Below, one piece after another: positions 47,041-58,980 of a stretch of DNA of 64,000 bases. Position numbers and translations under genes: made by a program. The notes beneath the pieces were generated by a model, which was not told the origin of the DNA, ran no database searches, and saw nothing but the letters and a program-made list of their open reading frames with translations. Numbering within the stretch: position 1 is the stretch's first letter; each line of letters begins with the position of its first letter. Location: assembly GCF_018294505.1 (NCBI RefSeq), contig NC_057800.1, positions 173,242,396-173,306,395 of the forward strand. The letters are read 5' to 3'. Origin of the DNA: Triticum aestivum. Taxonomy: Eukaryota; Streptophyta; Magnoliopsida; Poales; Poaceae.

Positions 47041-48882
47041 CGCCGTGACCGCCCCCACTTGAGCCCCGGTTTTGAAGAAGTATTTTTGACCCATTCGTAG
47101 TTATTTAGCGGACGTTCGTCCGTACGTCGTTTTAACGAACGGTTTTCGTCGTTTAGCCGCAGACAGTGAACGCTCATTCGTTAGCCTGTTCGTCCGTTTT
47201 TCTTTTTCTCAGATTTTCTGCGATTATTTTCAACCGTGATTTCTGATCCGATTTTCGTTTTAGTATAACTTTTCGCTCGTTTATCAGAATCAGGCGATTC
47301 AAGCCTAGAGTTTCATCTTGAAACCCTCTTTCCATTTAACCAACTCAAACAAGTTTTTGCTTCTGTAAAATTTTACTTAGATCCAGATTAGTAAACAAAG
47401 CTTGTTTCTTTCGCCGTTTGACTTTCGTTGCTTCGTTTGATTTGTTTCTTTTTGCAAACCGGAGTTCTTAAGTTGATCTTTCTGGTTAGTTTGCTTATTT
47501 GAGTTTTACCTGTACATTACATGAGTGCTCGTTGTAAGCTTGTTTGTTTGCGATAGAGTACCCTGCGCCGCTTGCTACTTCGAATCTCTAGGTTTCACGG
47601 ATCGTCAGCAAGGTACGTAACACTTTGATCATACCTGTTACTACCCAGTTTTGTTGCATTAGATCAATCCCCAAACAATGCATGATTAGGATCTAATTAA
47701 ATTGTGGGTTTTGGGAAGTAGATGAGGTAGTACCTATTACCTGTTTTATTATCAAACCCTTGGGAGTTATTCCTACGTTTGCTTATATTGCCATGCGATG
47801 CTAGTAGACGTGGATTGGGTGAGTGTATCCATGACAGATGTGAGATTGTTAATTAATGGTTTATTTAAGGAGGCAACTTTAATACACGTCTGGGTGGATT
47901 GAGGCACCTGGGTATTCCAGCGATTGCCTGTTTTTCTTTATGGACCGCCACCCAGGCTCAAAGGGATCATGAGATTATTCATACTAGAAACATCCGTGTG
48001 CAGCCACAAGCTACTATGGGCTCTAGCATAGTTGATTAAGTTGTGCGAACTCTTACAGTGGTAGACTAGCACATGTAGGGGAAAGTAGGTGTAACGGTCT
48101 ACCCGATCGTAAGATGCTAGCGCTTCTGAAAGAATATGTCTCGGTCATCCGTTTCTAAAACACCATGTAGTGCGAGAATCCCAACGGAGAAGATCGAGTC
48201 TTGTGGGGAAAAGTGCGCAAACCTTTGCAGAGTATAAACTAATCATGGTTAGCCGTGTCCCCGATTATGGACAGTATTGAGTATCTAGTACTTGGATTAT
48301 CATGTGAATATCATCATGTTACTTTAATTAATTTTGTTGGGTTTTAATGATGATGCTTAATTGGGATTGAGAGGGTGTCTACACTCTCAATGTTTAACAA
48401 CCACCATGATAGGTAAATAAAATTTATTCCTTTGTAGTAGGGAAAAACAGTCTTTACGCAAAACTGTAACCATAGAGCTTTCCACCAGCCATATATGCAT
48501 GTAGTATAGCCTATTTCTGTTCATTACTCTCTATGTGTTACATTGCCAGCATATTCCATGTGTTGACCCGTTTTCGGGCTGCAACGTTCGTGTTGCAGAC
48601 TTTTTAGACGACGAGTAAGGTGCCTTTAGGTCATGGTTCTATACTCAGTGATGCCGTTGGAGTTGATGGACTCGCTTATCTTCCAAGCCTTCCGTTGTTA
48701 TCGTTATTAGATGGCCTTAAGCTATATTATTTGTAATAAGTTCTCTTTTGAGACACTTGATGTAATAAGTGTGTGATTGTTACTCTGTTATAAATCCTTC
48801 AAGTACTGTGTGTGTCAGCATTACTGATCTAGGGATGACACTGATGCACAGAGATCAAACTATTTGAGGTATGGTTGCTACA
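47041..48882 (+). repeat. Element D 5' LTR, second part
   Basis: It resumes after E and ends GGTTGCTACA at 48882 before the PBS. It matches 55185-56974 of the 3' LTR over most of its length; the first 60 bp (47046-47095) match poorly. No gene is present. Confidence 0.85.
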
Positions 48883-48885
48883 AGA

Positions 48886-48897
48886 TGGTATCAGAGC
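48886..48897 (+). other. Element D primer-binding site
   Basis: TGGTATCAGAGC lies three bases after the LTR, complementary to initiator tRNA-Met and identical to that of E. Confidence 0.85.
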
Positions 48898-48991
48898 ACA
48901 CGCTGACTGTAGGACACGACAACTAAGCTAAAAGACCTAGATCACTACTCTCTTCTCATTTCTGACTTCTCATCTTTTCTACTCTTTTAGG

Positions 48992-49729
48992 ATGGCGGAT
49001 GCAAGGAACAAGTTCACGCAACCGGATGAAGATACACCCTTTGGACACCACCTGAAGGAAGTCACTAAGTACCTGAACATCGGAGTACCAAGCTTCACCG
49101 GGACCTACAATGCCACTTTACCTGAGGAGGAGTGCTGGATGATTCAAGTTAAAGTTCCAGGAAGGACATTCACGCCAGTCACTGAACCCATAGAGTTTTC
49201 CTTTGATGCACCAACCTTGAGTCTAGGAAAGAGCATGGTAGCCCACATCACCATGGGACGTATTGCAGAAGTTTACCGCAATGATCTCAAGGATACTATC
49301 TACCAGATTTGTGAGCGCCGAGATGAGCATTGGGAGATGATCAGCACCAGGAAGGATAGATCAATCGCAGCTTTTATCCAGGAGTTAAACCAGCACATTC
49401 GACGTCAGGAGAACCAGATGTGCACATGCATGATAGATCTGAAGAAGGCGATGACAAGAATCACGGAGCTGGAGGAAGAACACAAGGCTACACGTGAAGA
49501 TTATGAGGAGGAAATCGTCGTACTAGTGGAGAAGAATGACGACCTGATTAAGAAGATCGGAATATTCATGGGAGACCCTACACCAGTAGAGGAAGACGAA
49601 GAATCGAAGGAGATTCGCCTGGAAGACTAAATCATCATTGACGACACCGACTCTGACCTGAGGAATGATGACTTTGAAGACGAAGCTGGAGCAGATATCA
49701 TGGAGTCTACAACTGAGGAATATTTCTAG
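48992..49729 (+). CDS. Extra ORF ahead of gag in element D, function unknown
   Basis: The ATG at 48992 opens an intact frame to TAA 49628-49630. The same frame continues with acidic codons to TAG 49727-49729, so the TAA may be a mutated CAA. The protein has an N-terminal globular-looking part (residues 20-110: GVPSFTGTYNATLPEEECW, PGRTFTPVTEPIEFSF) and a helical, probably coiled-coil part (residues 120-195). I recognise similar ORFs from other Triticeae Gypsy elements but know no function. It lies about 200 bp before gag and would be on the same transcript. Confidence 0.6.
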
Positions 49730-49927
49730 TAGACCACCACATCAGTAGTAGTATTCCACCATGTATATAGCGTAGTCCGAGCACTTTCGCGATAGTTCTA
49801 GACCGATTGTATGCCCTTGTTTGGATTGAATGAAGTGATTTTGTTTTGATTTGTCTCATGTGCATATGGGTAGTGTTTCTCATTAGACCTCATTCTATTC
49901 TAATCTCTCCCCTTCTAAACCCATCAG

Positions 49928-51424
49928 ATGCCTCCGAGACGTGACAATGGATTTGCTTTCCCACCGGAGCTTACCCAGTTGATCCAGCAGCAGAATGCAT
50001 TGATGCAGTTGCTAGTCCAGAATCAGAATCAGGGGAACAACAACAACAACAACAACCCACCACCACCTCCACTTGTTGATCACTTAACCTGTTTCCTTAG
50101 ACTGAATCCGCTGGTGTTCTCTAGTAGCACCGAGCCTATAGTAGCAGATGATTGGCTCCGCAAGATTGGAAGGGATTTAACCACTACAGGATGTACTGAT
50201 GCTGAGAAGGTGCGGTTTGCCGCACATCAGTTGGATGGACCAGCAGCATCATGGTGGCAGAATTACACTATCACATACCCTATAGCCATGGTGACATGGG
50301 ACCAATTTCAGCAGGCTTTCCGTACTGCCCATGTTTCAGCAGGAGCGATGGCCATGAAGAAGCATGAGTTTCGCAACTTGCACCAAGGAGGACGGACAGT
50401 TGGCCAATACGTGGATGACCTTAGTAAGTTAGCACGTTATGCCCCGGATGACGTTGCTACGGATGCAGCTAAGCAGGAGAAGTTTCTGGAAGGACTGAAT
50501 GATGAGTTGAGCATGCAGTTGATGGTAGCAACCTTCAACAGCTACCAGGAGTTGGTAGATCGTGCTCTTATGATTGAAGAGAAGCATCAGCAGATTGAGA
50601 ACCGCAAGAGGAAGTATGGACAAGGGAAGTACAATTTAGGAGCTCAGCAGAAGCCACATTTTACCCCAAAATCGGGAGGACATTTTCAGCATACCCATGG
50701 AGGACGAAGTTCGCATAATCATAATGGCCCCAAGAATGGTAATGGGAATGGGGGAAGCAACGGACAGAACCGTACCAACCCATCAACCCCAGCCAAGAGA
50801 GACCTGAGCCAAGTCACTTGCTTTAAGTGTCAGAAGACCGGACATTATGCCAATGAATGTCCTGAAGCCCAGAATGGAAATGGCAATGGAAGTTCTGGGA
50901 AGAAGTCGAACCCTTTCAACAGGGGACAGGTGAACCACGTTAACATGGGGGAGGTTGAAGCCCGGCCAGATGTAGTAATCAGTAAGTTTTTGGTTAAGTC
51001 TTTTACTGCAATCGTTATTTTTGATACTGGTGCATCACATTCATACATATCAAGGGAATTCGTGGATAAGTATAAACTGCCCACCAAGGTTCTTAGAACA
51101 CCTATGTTAGTAAGCTCACCAGGAGCAGAATATATGGCCAGCCGAGGATGTTTTCAAGTGCCATTGAGTATAAGTAGGCATTTCTTCCCCACGGATTTAA
51201 TCATTCTGGAATCGCAAGGTTTGGATGTGATTCTAGGTATGGATTGGCTGTCGATGTATGGAGGAAACATCGATTGCGCCAGTAAGTCGATTTTGCTTAC
51301 CACCCCAGAAGGGAGAAGGATCAAGTATGTGTCACGACATGAGCCGAAGAGGACACAAGTAAATTCCTTAACAGGAGTTGTACAGGAGGAAGTACCAGTG
51401 GGATTTTCCGGATGTATTCCTTGA
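49928..51424 (+). CDS. Element D gag and protease
   Basis: The ATG at 49928 (MPPRRD) opens 498 intact codons. In order: a Gln/Asn-rich N-terminus, a retrotransposon gag capsid region (about residues 55-230: [18 protein letters not shown]), a Gly/Asn-rich linker, one CCHC knuckle ([14 protein letters not shown] near residue 298), and an aspartic protease with active site [12 protein letters not shown] (near residue 365) and the flap-side ILGMDWLS. The frame ends just before RT through a small deletion near 51405, so the gag-pro part survives whole while pol is cut off. This part could still encode a capsid and protease if transcribed. Confidence 0.8.
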   Translation: MPPRRDNGFAFPPELTQLIQQQNALMQLLVQNQNQGNNNNNNNPPPPPLVDHLTCFLRLNPLVFSSSTEPIVADDWLRKIGRDLTTTGCTDAEKVRFAAHQLDGPAASWWQNYTITYPIAMVTWDQFQQAFRTAHVSAGAMAMKKHEFRNLHQGGRTVGQYVDDLSKLARYAPDDVATDAAKQEKFLEGLNDELSMQLMVATFNSYQELVDRALMIEEKHQQIENRKRKYGQGKYNLGAQQKPHFTPKSGGHFQHTHGGRSSHNHNGPKNGNGNGGSNGQNRTNPSTPAKRDLSQVTCFKCQKTGHYANECPEAQNGNGNGSSGKKSNPFNRGQVNHVNMGEVEARPDVVISKFLVKSFTAIVIFDTGASHSYISREFVDKYKLPTKVLRTPMLVSSPGAEYMASRGCFQVPLSISRHFFPTDLIILESQGLDVILGMDWLSMYGGNIDCASKSILLTTPEGRRIKYVSRHEPKRTQVNSLTGVVQEEVPVGFSGCIP

Positions 51425-54313
51425 AGAGTTGCCAGGCATGCCACCGGATAGAGACATTGAGTTTTTGATTGAGCTTTTGCCAGGCACAGGACCAATATAT
51501 AAGAGACCGTATAGAATGCCTGCAAAGGATTTGGAGGAGATTAAGAAGCAGATTAAGGAGTTACTGGATAAGGGATATATTCGCCCAAGTTCGTCACCTT
51601 GGGGATCACCAGTACTTCTAGTGGAAAAGAAGGATGGATCGTCAAGGATGGTTGTTGATTATCGAGGATTGAATGAGGTGACAATCAAGAATAAGTACCC
51701 ACTACCGATGATCAATGATTTGTTCGACCAATTGCAAGGAGCTAAGGTATTTTCCAAGATCGATTTGCGATCAGGATACCACCAGTTGAAGATTCGAGAG
51801 CAGGACATACCTATGATAGCTTTTACCACAAGGTATGGGCTGTATGAGTATACTGTTACGTCATTTGGTCTGACTAATGCACCTGCCTATTTTATGAACA
51901 TGATGAACAAGGTGTTTATGGAGTTTTTGGATAAGTTCGTCGTAGTGTTCATTGATGATATTGTGGTTTACTCGAAGAATGAAGAAGAACATTTGCGTTT
52001 GGTACTTGGTAAGCTCAGAGAACATCAGTTATATGCCAAGTTCAGCAAATGTGAGTTTTGGTTGAAGGAAGTTGGATTCCTCGGACATGTTATATCCGGA
52101 GAAGGAATAGTAGTAGATCCCACGAAGGTTGTCACTGTGACAAATTGGGAAGTCCCAACAACAGTTGGAGAGATCCGGAGTTTTCTTGGACTCGTAGGAT
52201 ACTACCAGGGATTCATTGAAATTTTCTCGAAGATTGCAAAACCTATGACGGAGTTGTTGAAGAAGTATAGCAAGTTCAAATGGACTGAGGAATGTGAGGC
52301 CAGTTTCCAGGAGTTGAAGAAACGTTTGGTTACCTCGCCACTGTTGATTCTGCCAGATCAGTGCAAGGATTATGAGGTGTATTGCGATGCTTCACGTCGA
52401 GGACTTGGAGCAGTGCTTATTCAGGAGGGAAGAGTTGTTTCGTATGCTTCACGACAGCTTAAGCCCCATGAGTTGAGTTATGCTACACACGACTTGGAGT
52501 TAGTAGCCGTAGTGCACACCTTAAAGACGTGGAGACATTTTCTCATTGGAAACCATTATGAGGTGTACACGGATCACAAGAGCTTGAAGTACATCTTCAT
52601 GCAGAAGGAGTTGAATCTCAGGCAAAGAAGATGGTTGGAGCTCATCAAGGATTATGACATGAGATTGCATTATCACCCCGGAAAGGCTAATGTAGTAGCT
52701 GATGGGTTGAGCCACAAGAGCCATGTCAACACACTAATGACGGAGAGTTACCAAAGGAGTTAGCCAAGGATCTTCATGAGCTATGTTTAGAGATAGTTCC
52801 GAGAGGCTATGTAGCAGCATTGGAGGTTCAGTCTACTTTGATGGATAAAATCAGAGAAGCTCAGAAGACTGACAAGGAGATTGCTTCTATTAAAGAGAAA
52901 ATGAGCAAGGGAAAAGCTAAAGGATTTCGTGAGGATGAGCATGATACCTTATGGTTTGAGTACCGTGTTTATGTGCCTAATGATCCAGAGATCAGGAAGT
53001 TGATTCTGCAAGAGGCCCATGATTCACCATACTCGATTTACCCAGGAATTACCAAGATGTATTTGGATTTGAAGGATACTTTCAGGTGGACCGGAATGAA
53101 GAAGGACATTGCGGAGTATCTAGCAGTTTGTGATTTATGTTAGAGAGTAAAGGCAGAGCATCAGAAGCCAGCAGGATTGCTACAGCCATTGCCGATACCC
53201 GAATGGAAGTGGGATAAGCTAGGCATGGACTTTATCACGGGATTACCCAGGACCCGTTCAGGCTATGACTCAATATGGGTTGTAGTCGATCGTTTGACGA
53301 AGGTAGCTCATTTCATTCCAGTGAAGACTACTTACAGCAGTGCCAAGTTGGCTAAGATCTACATGACCAGGATCGTATGTCTGCATGGAGTTCCGAGGAG
53401 AATTGTATCAGATAGAGGAACCCAGTTTACCTCAAAGTTCTGGAATCAGTTGCACGAAACTTTGGGTACCAGGCTAGAGTTCAGTACAGCTTTTCATCCG
53501 CAAACAGATGGACAGACTGAGAGAGTCAATCAGATTTTGGAGGATATGCTGAGAGCTTGTGCGCTAGATTCTGGATCTAGTTGGGATGACAACTTGCCAT
53601 ATGCGGAGTTCTCTTACAACAATAGTTATCAATCCAGTTTGAAGATGGCCCCTTTTGAAGCTTTGTATGGAAGAAGGTGCAGAACACCATTGTAGTGGGA
53701 TGAAGTTGGAGACCGCCAGTTGTTTAGACCGGATTTGATTAAGGAGTCTGAACAGAAGGTGAAGTTGATCCGCGATAGGCTCAAGGTAGCCCAGTCCAGG
53801 CAAAAGAGCTATGTAGATTCTAAACGCAAGGAGACGGTTTACGAAGTCAGAGACATAGTTTATCTTCGTGTATCCCCGCTTCGAGGAGTTAAGCGCATTG
53901 GAGTTAAGGGAAAGTTAGCGCCATGTTTTGTGGGACCATACAAAGTTTTGGAGCGTATGGGAGAAGTTGCTTACAAGTTGGAGTTTCCTGAAGGATTGTC
54001 AGGAGTTCACGACGTGTTCCACGTTTCCCAATTAAAGAAGTGCCACGCAGAGATGACTGATATACCGCTGAGAGATACAGTGCCGCTTGAAGCGATTCAG
54101 TTGGATAGTGATTTAACCTATGAGGAGAAACCAGTTAAGATTCTCGATTATGCTAGCCGAGTAACCCGCAGCAAAGTTATCATGTTTTGTAAAGTTCAGT
54201 GGAGCCACCACACCGAGGAAGAAGCCAACTGGGAGCGAGAGGAAGATTTGCTGAAGGACCACCCTCACCTATTTTCTAGCCAACCCGAATCTCGAGGGCG
54301 ACATTCATCTTAA
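51378..54313 (+). pseudogene. Element D pol: RT, RNase H, integrase, chromodomain (broken)
   Basis: The RT frame runs from about 51405 to 52763 ([34 protein letters not shown]; catalytic FIDD near 51950). RNase H is within 52370-52700 ([23 protein letters not shown]). A frameshift near 52740 leads to the integrase frame. There the HHCC region has YPG in place of the usual HPG (a lost zinc-binding His) and the core has GMDFITGLP, SDRGTQF and QTDGQTERVN. In-frame TAGs lie at 53141 and 53693. The C-terminus (54100-54270) is a chromodomain-like segment (VKILDYASR, CKVQWSHHTEEEANWERE), as in Tekay/Del chromoviruses, which can direct insertion to particular chromatin. Confidence 0.85.
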
Positions 54314-54324
54314 GGGGGTAGGTT
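54309..54324 (+). other. Element D polypurine tract region
   Basis: CTTAAGGGGGTAGGTT directly precedes the 3' LTR at 54325. Confidence 0.6.
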
Positions 54325-56974
54325 TGTAACATCCCAAATTTTCAATTTGGAATGTTATACACTAGATCATCATTGCATATCATATTTTATTCCTTTTGGC
54401 CTAATCCAGAAATTCTACGCAACTCAAGGACCCACGGAGAGAGTTGGGGATTTCGTTATTTTCATATTTGAGTTTTCTCAAATTTTGAAAATAGGATCAT
54501 TTGATTTTATTTATTTTATATTCAATTATTTAATTATAAAAATAAGTGATAGGGAATAAAATGACTTTCCCAAAATAAAGAAATATTGAGGTTTAATAAA
54601 AAATCAAATAAGATTTTATTTTGGAGTTTTTCCACTGTTTTATTTGAATTTAGGAAAAATGCGCTTTTTCAAAATTGCAGTTAGGCCCCAAATAAATGTC
54701 CATCTTGTCCGGCTTGATTTTAGAAGTCGGGGAAAATTAATTTCGGGATTTTTAGAGTCCGTTTAGTATTTCTTTTATTTGTTTTTCTGCACGTAATGTT
54801 TTTTTAAAGCGAACCGACCTCGGGCCGTATTCGGCCAAGACTCCCCTTGCCTGCCCCCTTTATATAGCGTCCGAGCCCGCCCCAGCACACCCCAAACCCT
54901 AGCGCCGCCGCCGCCCTAGCTAGCCACCACCGCCGTCCGCGATCCGCGCCGCCGCCGCCGCCGGTTGCCGCCGCTGCCCTCGTCGCCGCCGCCCGTTCCG
55001 CCGCCGCCGCCGGAGCCACCCGCCCCGCCGGAGCCGACCGCCACCACCTCCCGTTGACCCGCCGCCGCCGTCGTTGACCCGCCGAAGGTAGACCCCGTGG
55101 TCGCCACATTTTTCGAGAGAAAACCGTCGGTTTATTTTTTTAGGAACCCTGTTTATTTTTTTTAGATCGGTTTTTTTTGGTTTAGTTATTTAGCGGACGT
55201 TCATCCATACGTTCGTTTTATCGAACGGTTTTCATCGTTAGCCGCAGACAGCGAACGTTCGTTCATTAGCCTGTTCGTCCATTTTTCTTTTTCTCGGATT
55301 TTCCGCGATTATTTTCAATCGTGATTTCTGATCCGATTTTCGTTTTAGTATAACTTTTCGCTCGTTTATCGGAATCAGGCGATTCAAGCGCCTAGAGTTT
55401 CGTCTCGAAACCCTCTTTCCGTTTCACCAACTCAAACAAGTTTTTGCTTCTGTAGAATTCTACATAGATCCAGATTAGTAAATGAAGCTTGTTTTTTCGC
55501 CGTTTGACTTTCGTTGCTTCGTTTGATTTGTTTCATTTTGCCAACCGGAGTTCTTAAGTTGAACTTTTTGGTTAGTTCTCTTATTTGAGTTTTAGCTGTG
55601 CATTAGATGAGTGCTTATTGTATGCTTGTTTGTTTGCGATACAGTACCCGGAGTGCGCCGCTTGCTACTTCGAATCTCTAGGTTTCATGAATCATCAGCA
55701 AGGCAAGTAACACTTTGATCATACCTCTTACTACCTAGTTTTGTTGCATTAAATCAATCCCCAAATATTGCATGATTAGGATCTAATTAAATTGTGGGTT
55801 TTGGGAAGTAGATGAGGTAGTACCTATTACCTGTTTTATGATCAAACCCTTGGGAGTTATTTCTATGTTTGATTATATTGCCATGCTATGCTAGTAGACG
55901 TGAATTGGGTGAGTGTATCCATGATAGATGTGAGATTGTTAATTAATGGTTTATTTAAGGTGGCAACTATAATACACATCTGGGTGGATTGAGGCACCTG
56001 GGTATTCCAGCGATTGCCTGTTTTTCTTTGTGGACCAGCACCCAGGCTCAAAGCGATCATGAGATTATTCATACTAGAAACTTCCGTGTGCAGCCACAAG
56101 GTACTATGGGCTCTAGCGTAGTTGATTAAGTTGTGTGAACACTTACAGTGGTAGACTAGTAGATGTAGGGGAAAGTAGGTGTAACAGTATGCCCAATCGT
56201 AAGGTGCTAGCGCTTCTGAAAGACTATGTCTCAATCATCCGTTTCTCAAACACCATGTAGTGCGAGAATCCCAACGGAGGAGATCGAGTCTTGTGGGGAA
56301 AAGTGCGCAAACCTCTGCAGTGTGTATAAACTAATCATGGTTAGCCGTGTCCCCAGTTATGGACAGTCTTGAGTATCTAGTACTTGGATTATCATGTGAA
56401 TCTCATCATGTTACTTTAATTAAGTTTGTTGGGTTTTAATGATGATGCTTAATTGGGATTGAGAGGGTGTCTACACTCACAATGTTTAACAACCACCTTG
56501 ATAGTTAAATAAAATTTATTCATTTGTAGTAGGGAAAAACTGGCTTTACGCAAAACTATAACCATAGAGCTTTCCACCAGCCATATATGCATGCAGTATA
56601 GCCTATTTCTGTTCATTACTCTCTATGTGTTACATTGCCAACATATTCCATGTGCTGACCCATTTTCGGGCTGCAACGTTCATGTTGCAGACTTTTCAGA
56701 CGATGAGTAAGGTGCCTTTAGGTCGTGGTTTTATACTCAGTGATGTCGTTGGAGTTGATGAACTCGCTTATCTTCCAAGCCTTCCACTGTTATCGTTATT
56801 AGATGGCCTTATGCCATATTATTTGTAATAAGTTCTCTTTTGAGACACTCGATGTAATAAGTGTGTGATTGTTACTCTGTTATAAATCCTTCAAGTACTG
56901 TGCGTGTCAGCATTACTGATCCAGGGATGACACTGATGCACAGAGATCAGACTGTTTGAGGTCTGGTCGCTACA
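54325..56974 (+). repeat. Element D 3' LTR
   Basis: It is uninterrupted, 2650 bp, starting TGTAACATCCC and ending GGTCGCTACA, with a TTTATATAG box near 54859-54867. GC-rich CCGCCG tracts at 54900-55090 give spurious open frames. Confidence 0.9.
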
Positions 56975-57413
56975 TGGAGACACCTGTAGAGCACCTTTAT
57001 AATCACCTAGTTACGTTGTGACGTTGGGTAGCACACAAAGTGTTCCTACGTTATTCGGGAGTTGCATAATCTCGTAGTCATAAGAACATGTATAAGTCAT
57101 GAAGAAAGCAATTGCAGTAAACAAACGATCAAGTGCTAAGCTAACGAAATGGGTCAAGTCAATCACATCATTCTCCTAATGATGTCATCCCATTGATCAA
57201 ATAACAACTCATGTCTATGGTTAGGAAACTTAACCATCTTTGATCAATGAGCTAGTCAAGTAGAGGCATACTAGTGACACTATGTTTGTCTATGTATTCA
57301 CACATGTATTATGTTTCTGGTTAATACAATTCTAGCATGAATAATGAACATTTATCATGAAATAAGGAAATAAATAATAACTTTCTTATTGCCTCTAGGG
57401 CATATTTCCTTCA
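56975..57413 (-). mobile_element. Angela 5' LTR, 5'-most piece (U3 end)
   Basis: It starts at the TGGAG target duplication of D and runs to the LTR end. On the minus strand it begins TGAAGGAAATATGCCCTAGA, the diagnostic start of Angela/BARE1-type LTRs. Confidence 0.9.
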
Positions 57414-58740
57414 GTGTGTCTAACCTTTCGTCAAACATGCCAATTTTTTTACCACGTCATCTTGGTGGTATGACATTACATCAAGCAAGGTTTCATGTGT
57501 TTCTGATCTATTTTTAATATTTTGGAATTTAAATGCCATGGCTCTCCATGCATGTGTCCAGGGCGTGAGACTAATATGTTTGAAAATTCCTTCCAATTTA
57601 CTGCACATGGAATTAACTCGCACACAAGTACACAATATGATTTTTCAAACCGTTATGGTTACCCGTTGCATGTAGACGTAGTTCAAATTTGAATTACGGT
57701 CATTAAATGGCTAGGAAATCACTCAAATGTCTTTAGTAGGTCAAATGACCTCAGAAATTTTCCAAATTTTGACACGACAATTGTATTAGTGCATGTTAAT
57801 TATAGAAAAAATTGAAGGCCATAAGAGGAAGCTATCTCCCGTTCGTCATCAAACATGCATTGTTCCCACTCTGAACCACGAGCCTTCTAGTCAGTTGCTT
57901 CGGTTTGTGAGGGGTGTGTGTCCAAACTTTCGTCAAACATGCCAATTTTTTTACCACATCATCTTGGTGGCATGACATTACATCAAGCAAGGTTTCATGT
58001 GTTTCTAATATTTTTAAATATTTTTGGAATTTAAATGCCATGGCACTCCATGCATGTGTCCAGGGTGTGAAGCCAATATGTTTGAAAATCCATTCCAATT
58101 TACTACACATGGAATTAACTCGCACACAAGTACACAAATATGGGTTTTTCAAACCATTATGGTTAGCCGTTGCATGTAGATGCAGTTCAAATTTGGATTA
58201 CGATCATTAAATGGCTAGAAAAACATTTAAATGTCTTTAAAAGGTCAAATGATGACCCCTAAAATTTTCCAAATTTTGACACTACAGTTGTATTAGTGCA
58301 TGTTAACTGTAGATTTTATTGAAGCCCGTGAGATGAAGCTATTGCGTGTTCATCATCAAACATGCATTGTTCCCTCTCAGAACCACGAGCCTATAGTGAG
58401 TTGCTTCGGTTTGTGAGGGGTGTGTGTCTAAACTTTCATCAAACATGCCAAACTTTTTACCACATCATGTTGGTGGCATGACATTACGTCAAGGAAGGTT
58501 TCATGTGTTGGAATTTAAATGCCATGGCACTCCATGCTTATTTACTGCACATGGAATTAACTTGCACAAAAGTACACAAAATATGACTTTTCAAACCATT
58601 ATGGTTAGCTGTTGCTTGTACATGTAGTTCAAATTTCAGTTACAGTCATTAAATGACTAGAAAATCACTTAAATGTCTTAAAAGGTCAAATGACCCCTGA
58701 CATTTTCCAAAATTTGACATGACAGTTGTATTAGTACTAC
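57414..58740. repeat. Tandem repeat, about 502-506 bp x 2.6
   Basis: Copies start at 57414, 57916 and 58422 with GTGTGTC(T/C)(A/C)AACTTTCGTC or a close variant. Shared landmarks are CATCTTGGTGG, ATGCCATGGC and GGAATTAACTCGCACACAAG. The third copy has lost an internal stretch of about 60-70 bp and is truncated at its end. The Angela insertion falls in the first visible copy. No coding sequence. Confidence 0.85.
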
Positions 58741-58980
58741 AAATTTTCTCGTACATTTAAAACACCATCCGTTGCCACTTTACTCCAAACTCGTCTTTCA
58801 TAGCTAATAAAAAATATCAACAACATCACACACAGTTTTTTGTAGGAAACGTTTGCGTTCAGAATTCATGGGTCTATTTACATCTTCCTCCTTAAGCTTC
58901 GCCTGCTTGTCTGCTCCAGTGCTGGCAACCCCCGAATCCCCAAATCCCGATCCCCATTCCGGCAAACCCTTCTTGCAAAG
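58741..58980. other. Spacer before broken ORF, no gene seen
   Basis: Unique-looking sequence between the 500-bp repeat and the ATG at 58981, with a CT-rich and AC-rich 5'-leader-like composition near 58880-58980. No TATA box is convincing. Confidence 0.4.

Larger units (their letters stand above)
35830..56974 (+). mobile_element. Gypsy element D (chromovirus, Tekay/Del-like) with E nested in its 5' LTR
   Basis: The 5' LTR is 35830-36506 plus 47041-48882 and the 3' LTR is 54325-56974 (2.65 kb). The target duplication is CGGAG (35825-35829) and TGGAG (56975-56979), differing by one C/T change at a CpG. The internal part holds a PBS for initiator tRNA-Met, an extra ORF, gag with CCHC knuckle, protease DTGAS, RT FIDD, RNase H, integrase and a C-terminal chromodomain-like segment. 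In the first about 385 bp the LTRs differ at roughly 26 places, more than those of E, as expected for the host element. Confidence 0.88.
3646..57413 (-). mobile_element. Angela/BARE1/WIS-type Copia LTR retrotransposon, minus strand, split by nested insertions
   Basis: The 5' end of the 5' LTR is at 57413 (minus strand TGAAGGAAATATGCCCTAGAGG), next to GTGTG (57414-57418), the expected 5-bp target duplication. The LTR is in three pieces (57413-56975, 35829-35100, 8134-7549) totalling about 1.75 kb, the size expected for this group. It ends CCCCAACA, followed by the primer-binding site, 5' leader, gag, zinc knuckle, protease, integrase and the start of RT. RT is cut at 3646 by an LTR insertion, and the remainder lies outside the window. 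Insertions inside this element are B with C (8135-35099) and D with E (35830-56974). Confidence 0.88.
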
